Assembly: GCA_016294075.1 (NCBI GenBank)
Contig: JAEDCQ010000011.1
Coordinates: forward strand, 1 to 56,302
Origin: Lachnospiraceae bacterium
GTDB lineage: Bacteria; Bacillota; Clostridia; Lachnospirales; Lachnospiraceae
Reading direction: 5' to 3'
DNA length: 56,302 nt
The translations under genes were made by a program, and so were the position numbers. The notes beneath the pieces were generated by a model. That model did no database searches. It had not been told where the DNA came from and worked only from the letters and a program-made list of their open reading frames with translations. Below, piece after piece: positions 52,715-56,302 of the stretch. Each line of letters begins with the position of its first letter. Positions within the stretch are counted from its first letter, which is position 1.

Positions 52715-54112
52715 TTATTGATATACCTTTACTTCAAATGAATCTGCAACACACTCTCTTGCAGATTTCAAGTCCGTAAATTCTCCGTTTTGAATCATCT
52801 GTGCAAGAATATTACCAATAGCTGTTGCCTCTCCGGGACCTGCATGTACAGGTACGCCTGTATATTTTGCAGTCAGCCGGTTTAAGTATACCGCATTGGA
52901 GCCTCCTCCAATAACATTAATTCTGTCATATTTTTTACCGGATAATTTCTCTATCTGCTTAAGCTGTTCAGCATAGCATTTTGCCAGACTGTTATAGATT
53001 ACTGCTGCAAGCTCCGGCAGAGTATCGGGAACCTGCTGTCCTGTTTTTTCACAATAACTCTTTACAGCCGCAACCATATCATCCGGTGAAAGGAAACTTT
53101 CATCCTGGCAGTCAACTACAGTCTTAATAGTTTCCTTTGAAGCCTTATCGCATAACTCTCCATATGACATTTCAGGAGCTAACTGATTTCTCACAGACTG
53201 TATCATCCATAATCCCATAATATTGGCAAGATATGCTATCTTACCTCCATATCCGCCCTCATTGGTAAAGTTGGCTTCTTTACTCTCCATAGAACAGTTC
53301 GGCTCATCTCTTTCCACTCCCATAAGTGACCATGTACCCGAACTAATATAACAAGTATCTTCTGCATTTGAAGGAACTGCCATAATTGCCGATTGTGTGT
53401 CATGTGTGGGTGGAAGGATGACCTTGCAGTCATAACCCAGATATTCTTTTACTTCTTCAGTCAAACTGCCAATTTCCGTACCCGGCATATAAATTTTCTG
53501 AAAAATTCTTTTATTAAATCCCAACATCTCGATGAGTTCATAATCCCAATCTCTGGTCTTTGGATTAACAAGCTGTGATGTTGTTGCTTCGCTATATTCC
53601 TGCACCTTCACCCCGGATAATTTATAGTGGAAGTAATCAGGCATCATCAACATAGCTTCCGCCCTTTCCATATCCTCAGGATTCTTAATCTTAATAGCCA
53701 TCAATTGATATATTGTGTTATAAATTGCTTTTAATATGCCTGTTCGTTCGTATAACTTATCTTCCGGAATAATTTTATATACTTCATCATCCATTCCGTC
53801 GGTTCTATGATCACGATAACCAACCGTTTTACCAACAATCTTGTCCTCGTTATCAAGTAAAACAAAATCAACACCCCAGGTATCAACTCCAACACTTTCC
53901 GGAATCTTTCCAAGTTCTTTACACTTTTTCATCCCTTCAAGTATTTCTTTAAACAGTCTCTCAACATCCCAGCATAATGTTCCATCAACATTATCCATCC
54001 CGTTCCAAAATCTATATACCTCTTCAAGAACAATTTTTCCGTTTTCAACACATCCTAAAATATGTCTACCGCTTGAAGCCCCAATATCTATTGCTAGATA
54101 GTATTTTCTCAT
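52715..54112 (-). CDS. rhaB: Rhamnulokinase (FGGY kinase)
   Basis: This 465-residue sugar kinase phosphorylates L-rhamnulose, and possibly L-fuculose, at C1 with ATP. The N-terminal site is LAIDIGASSGRHILGCV, the substrate region includes SVGVDTWGVDFVLLD and YRDHRTDGMDD, and the C-terminal ATP-binding part has NVIGGGSNAVYLNRLTA. The DIGASSGRH start is typical of RhaB. Its product is the substrate of the aldolase encoded at 49628-50491. The isomerase that makes rhamnulose is not in the window. The ATG has an AGGAGGTG site. Confidence 0.9.
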   Translation of the reverse strand: MRKYYLAIDIGASSGRHILGCVENGKIVLEEVYRFWNGMDNVDGTLCWDVERLFKEILEGMKKCKELGKIPESVGVDTWGVDFVLLDNEDKIVGKTVGYRDHRTDGMDDEVYKIIPEDKLYERTGILKAIYNTIYQLMAIKIKNPEDMERAEAMLMMPDYFHYKLSGVKVQEYSEATTSQLVNPKTRDWDYELIEMLGFNKRIFQKIYMPGTEIGSLTEEVKEYLGYDCKVILPPTHDTQSAIMAVPSNAEDTCYISSGTWSLMGVERDEPNCSMESKEANFTNEGGYGGKIAYLANIMGLWMIQSVRNQLAPEMSYGELCDKASKETIKTVVDCQDESFLSPDDMVAAVKSYCEKTGQQVPDTLPELAAVIYNSLAKCYAEQLKQIEKLSGKKYDRINVIGGGSNAVYLNRLTAKYTGVPVHAGPGEATAIGNILAQMIQNGEFTDLKSARECVADSFEVKVYQ

Positions 54113-54133
54113 TTAAATGCACCTCCTATAGAA

Positions 54134-54574
54134 TCAAAATATACCAAATATCTTTTCTCTAAATTTAGGTAATAGCTGCTCATATGTCGTATATCGAATT
54201 TTATTCCCCGGGAAAAAATCTTCCCAAGCTAAGCATATGGCATCACACAAATTCTCAGCCAAAGGATTTTCAACTAATAATATAGCCGGAAATACATAGA
54301 ATACCATAAACAGATTAATATCTGCCTGCGTTTTTCCCCATACTTTACCAAAACGATTGGCAAATCGCACTTTTATTTTTGATGTAAAATCATTGGAAAG
54401 TTCTTTTATAGCCAAATCTTTATCATTGGAAGACTCCAGATAAGTAAACATTTCATCAAAATAATGCCCATATATGTCTCTGAATTCCTTCATATTTTCA
54501 ATATAACTTTTTTTCTTTAGATGCTTTAACATTGTTTCTCTATTATCAAAAATTGTTTCAACATTCTCAAGCAT
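54134..54574 (-). CDS. Protein of unknown function between fucU and rhaB
   Basis: I do not recognise this 146-residue protein. It is helical, basic in the first third (LKHLKKKSYIENMKEFRDIY), and has one hydrophobic stretch at about 88-103 (INLFMVFYVFPAILLVENP) that may be a buried helix rather than a membrane span. There is a single Cys and no obvious catalytic motif. It is 22 bases upstream of rhaB and has a GGAG site, so it is likely expressed with the kinase and the ParA pair. Confidence 0.7.
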   Translation of the reverse strand: MLENVETIFDNRETMLKHLKKKSYIENMKEFRDIYGHYFDEMFTYLESSNDKDLAIKELSNDFTSKIKVRFANRFGKVWGKTQADINLFMVFYVFPAILLVENPLAENLCDAICLAWEDFFPGNKIRYTTYEQLLPKFREKIFGIF

Positions 54575-54601
54575 GACTGTTCTCCATTTTAAATGTCTTT
54601 A

Positions 54602-54640
54602 TTTTGAACCATCCGTCTTATAAATCCGGATGGTTCAAAA
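54602..54640 (-). terminator. Hairpin between fucU and the unknown gene, candidate terminator or attenuator
   Basis: TTTTGAACCATCCG (54602-54615) and CGGATGGTTCAAAA (54627-54640) form a perfect 14-base stem. The T-tract after it is short. Only 27 bases separate it from the next start codon, so partial termination or read-through is likely. Confidence 0.7.
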
Positions 54641-54645
54641 TAATA

Positions 54646-55107
54646 CTACTGAATTACTACACCTTTTCTAAGAATAATATTAGCATAGATTGCAGATTCT
54701 GTTGACATTATTACACATGTAGATTTTTCTCTTGTCTGATCATAAAATTTCCATTTATTAATTTCCTGGAAAGCATCAGCTCCACGATCATCATATTTCT
54801 TAACAATTGATTTATATTCATCCCAGATTGGAGTTTCAACTTTTCCAACATCATTTGGCTCAAGTGCCATAAGTGTACATGGAGGATCGTCCTCACCCTT
54901 TGCATTTGGATATGTATCAAGAGGAAATACCTGCAAGATTGCATCAAGAATTTCAGGAACACCATGTCCGTCTAAACGAATAACCGGTTTGCCGAAGGAA
55001 TGCCCCGGAAAGTTTCCATCCGCAATTGTTATTTCATCTGTATGTCCCATTTCATCAAGAACTTTTAATAGTTCAGGTGAAAGGATTGTTGGTATGCCTT
55101 TTAACAT
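54646..55107 (-). CDS. fucU: RbsD/FucU-type sugar mutarotase
   Basis: The protein of 153 residues catalyses anomer exchange of free L-fucose or a related sugar. The start MLKGIPTILSPELLKVLDEM and the segment IADGNFPGHSFG carry the His and Asp residues of the family; YANIILRKGVV closes it. FucU rather than RbsD is indicated by length and the GADAFQEINKW region with its Tyr-rich KFYDQTR. The ATG at 55107 follows a perfect AGGAGGTG site. With rhaB it suggests that fucose, rhamnose or both enter here. Confidence 0.88.
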   Translation of the reverse strand: MLKGIPTILSPELLKVLDEMGHTDEITIADGNFPGHSFGKPVIRLDGHGVPEILDAILQVFPLDTYPNAKGEDDPPCTLMALEPNDVGKVETPIWDEYKSIVKKYDDRGADAFQEINKWKFYDQTREKSTCVIMSTESAIYANIILRKGVVIQ

Positions 55108-55152
55108 AAAACACCTCCTAGGTATGTATTTATTATTTACTTGGTTCAAAAA

Positions 55153-55177
55153 GGGACTGGGAATTCATCCCAGTCCC
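55153..55177 (-). terminator. Terminator after the sugar-binding protein gene
   Basis: GGGACTGGGA (55153-55162) and TCCCAGTCCC (55168-55177) form a perfect ten-base stem followed on the minus strand by TTTTTG. Genes downstream may still be reached by partial read-through, as in many ABC transporter operons. Confidence 0.9.
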
Positions 55178-55213
55178 CCTTTAATTTACATAAATATGAT
55201 TATGTATTTCAAA

Positions 55214-56302
55214 TTAGTCATAAAGGTTTGGAGCAATATCAGCTGCATCCATATTTGTTGTATCATACCAATATCCGTCTGTCGGGATATCTGCTACAGC
55301 TTCACCGTTGCAAGCCTTTGTAAGTGTTTCAATACAAAGTTTACCCATCATAAGCGGAGACTGTGTAACAGCACCAAACATTGTACCTGCGCTAATAGCG
55401 CCTTTGATAACGGAACCAGCATCAAAACCTACAGCAAGTACTGAGTTTGAAGGATCTGTTCCAAGAATCTGAAGTGAGTCGTTAGCTGTAAGAACACCTT
55501 CTGCTGAAACCTGGTTAGAACCAAAAATACCGATAAGGTCAGACTTATTCATAATTGCAGAAGCTTCTGTTGCACAAAGTTCAACTGTTGTCTGTGCAGG
55601 AACTGCTACTTCGATGATGATGTCTGCTTCGCCTTCAGCTACTGTTTCAACATTAGCAGATGCGTCGTTAACGTATTTCTCATTACCAATGATTGCTACT
55701 TTGTAGCCATCAGCTGCTGCAAGTTTTGCAAATGTCTCGATGAATCCAAGACCACGTTCGATGATGTTAGCACCGGTTGCATCCTGGTTAACTTCACCAA
55801 TTCTTACAGGAGCACTTGCTGCAGCAATCTTATCCTTAAGTGCCGGATACATATTCTCAGCTGCTACTGAACCTGCTGCATAGTTATCTGTTGCACATGT
55901 AGCGATAACAGAACCTGCAGGAGCGTTAGGAACGCCAGCGTCGAAACAAACTACAGGAATACCTTTATCAAGTGCTGTCTGAAGAGAGTCAAGAACTGCC
56001 TCTGCATCACAAGCTGCAAGACCGATTCCGTTAGGAGCTGAGTTGATAGCGTTGTTAAGCATGTTAACCTGATCAGCGATATCAGACTCTGCATTAGGAC
56101 CTGTACAGTTAGCTGTAACACCAAGCTCCTCACAAGCCTGATTGATACCGGTAACTGCTGCCTGCCAGTATGAAGACTGGAATGACTTAACGATTACTTC
56201 GAAGTGATAAGCTTCCCCTGCTGCGGGTTCTTCTGCTGCAGGTGCTTCTGCTGCGGGTTCTTCTGCTGCAGGTGCTTCTGCTGCGGGTTCTTCTGCTGCA
56301 GG
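55214..56302 (-). CDS. Periplasmic-type sugar-binding protein of an ABC transporter (5' end outside window)
   Basis: The frame stays open to the window edge and gives 363 residues without its start. The first 29 or so visible residues are an Ala/Glu/Pro linker, after which the RbsB-type fold begins at YHFEVIVKSFQSSYWQAAV. Family marks include LGVTANCTGPNAESDIADQV, DAGVPNAPAGSVIATCATDN and VGFDAGSVIKGAI. Lipid modification at a Cys beyond the edge is expected. By context it should bind L-rhamnose, L-fucose or a related sugar for the microcompartment pathway; the transporter permease and ATPase genes must lie outside the window. Confidence 0.9.
   Translation of the reverse strand, partial: PAAEEPAAEAPAAEEPAAEAPAAEEPAAGEAYHFEVIVKSFQSSYWQAAVTGINQACEELGVTANCTGPNAESDIADQVNMLNNAINSAPNGIGLAACDAEAVLDSLQTALDKGIPVVCFDAGVPNAPAGSVIATCATDNYAAGSVAAENMYPALKDKIAAASAPVRIGEVNQDATGANIIERGLGFIETFAKLAAADGYKVAIIGNEKYVNDASANVETVAEGEADIIIEVAVPAQTTVELCATEASAIMNKSDLIGIFGSNQVSAEGVLTANDSLQILGTDPSNSVLAVGFDAGSVIKGAISAGTMFGAVTQSPLMMGKLCIETLTKACNGEAVADIPTDGYWYDTTNMDAADIAPNLYD
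56221..56302 (-). repeat. 30-base tandem repeat coding an Ala-Glu-Pro linker
   Basis: A 30-base unit occurs 2.7 times up to the window edge, the copies being identical here. It codes for PAAEAPAAEE-type decapeptides, a flexible spacer between the lipid anchor and the sugar-binding domain, and is likely to vary in copy number. Confidence 0.9.

Overview
The window is low-GC Firmicute DNA, most probably from a gut Clostridia of the family Lachnospiraceae (inferred from gene content: S-box upstream of metK, a T-box-type leader, a SleB-like hydrolase, a TetM-like GTPase fused to a NYN nuclease, and a glycyl-radical fucose/rhamnose microcompartment). No rRNA, tRNA, CRISPR array, insertion sequence or prophage was seen.

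Positions 1 to about 37,000 are ordinary chromosome with small operons on both strands. The left part holds a cell-wall hydrolase, proC, a dnaE-pfkA-trmH operon, an HD-GYP protein, metK under a SAM-I riboswitch, murA, a LysM/M23 peptidase, a flavin reductase, a small alarmone synthetase, a hemolysin-III protein, and galE with a sugar nucleotidyltransferase. Then come degV, a sulP / TetM-NYN / VTT-membrane / HAD cluster, an AI-2E-family permease, a chemotaxis receptor, carB, an aminotransferase, a lone CheY, and an MBOAT plus AlgX-like pair that probably O-acetylates a surface polysaccharide. Two short genes lie here: a 44-residue hydrophobic peptide (2358-2492) whose ribosome-binding site sits inside a hairpin, and a 35-residue peptide (27268-27375) behind a compact T-box-like leader that seems to lack the specifier half of Stem I.

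Positions 37,174 to 51,500, all on the minus strand, form one long operon for a B12-independent propanediol microcompartment (GRM5-like). In transcription order it carries a PduU/EutS shell protein, a PduV/EutP GTPase, a class II sugar-phosphate aldolase, a GlcG/HbpS-like protein, CoA-acylating aldehyde dehydrogenase, alcohol dehydrogenase, four BMC-H shell proteins, PduL, the vertex protein PduN, PduS, PduT, a DeoR regulator, the glycyl-radical diol dehydratase, its activase and a Cof-type phosphatase. Lactaldehyde made by the aldolase from fuculose- or rhamnulose-1-phosphate would be reduced to 1,2-propanediol, dehydrated to propionaldehyde, and dismutated to propanol and propionyl-phosphate inside the shell.

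Positions 51,614 to 56,302, also minus strand, hold the sugar-entry genes: a sugar-binding lipoprotein (cut by the window edge), a FucU-type mutarotase, an unknown 146-residue protein, rhamnulokinase, and then a ParA-type ATPase with a small basic partner. This last pair resembles the McdA/McdB system that positions carboxysomes and is the best candidate here for a little-described system: a positioning device for a catabolic microcompartment.
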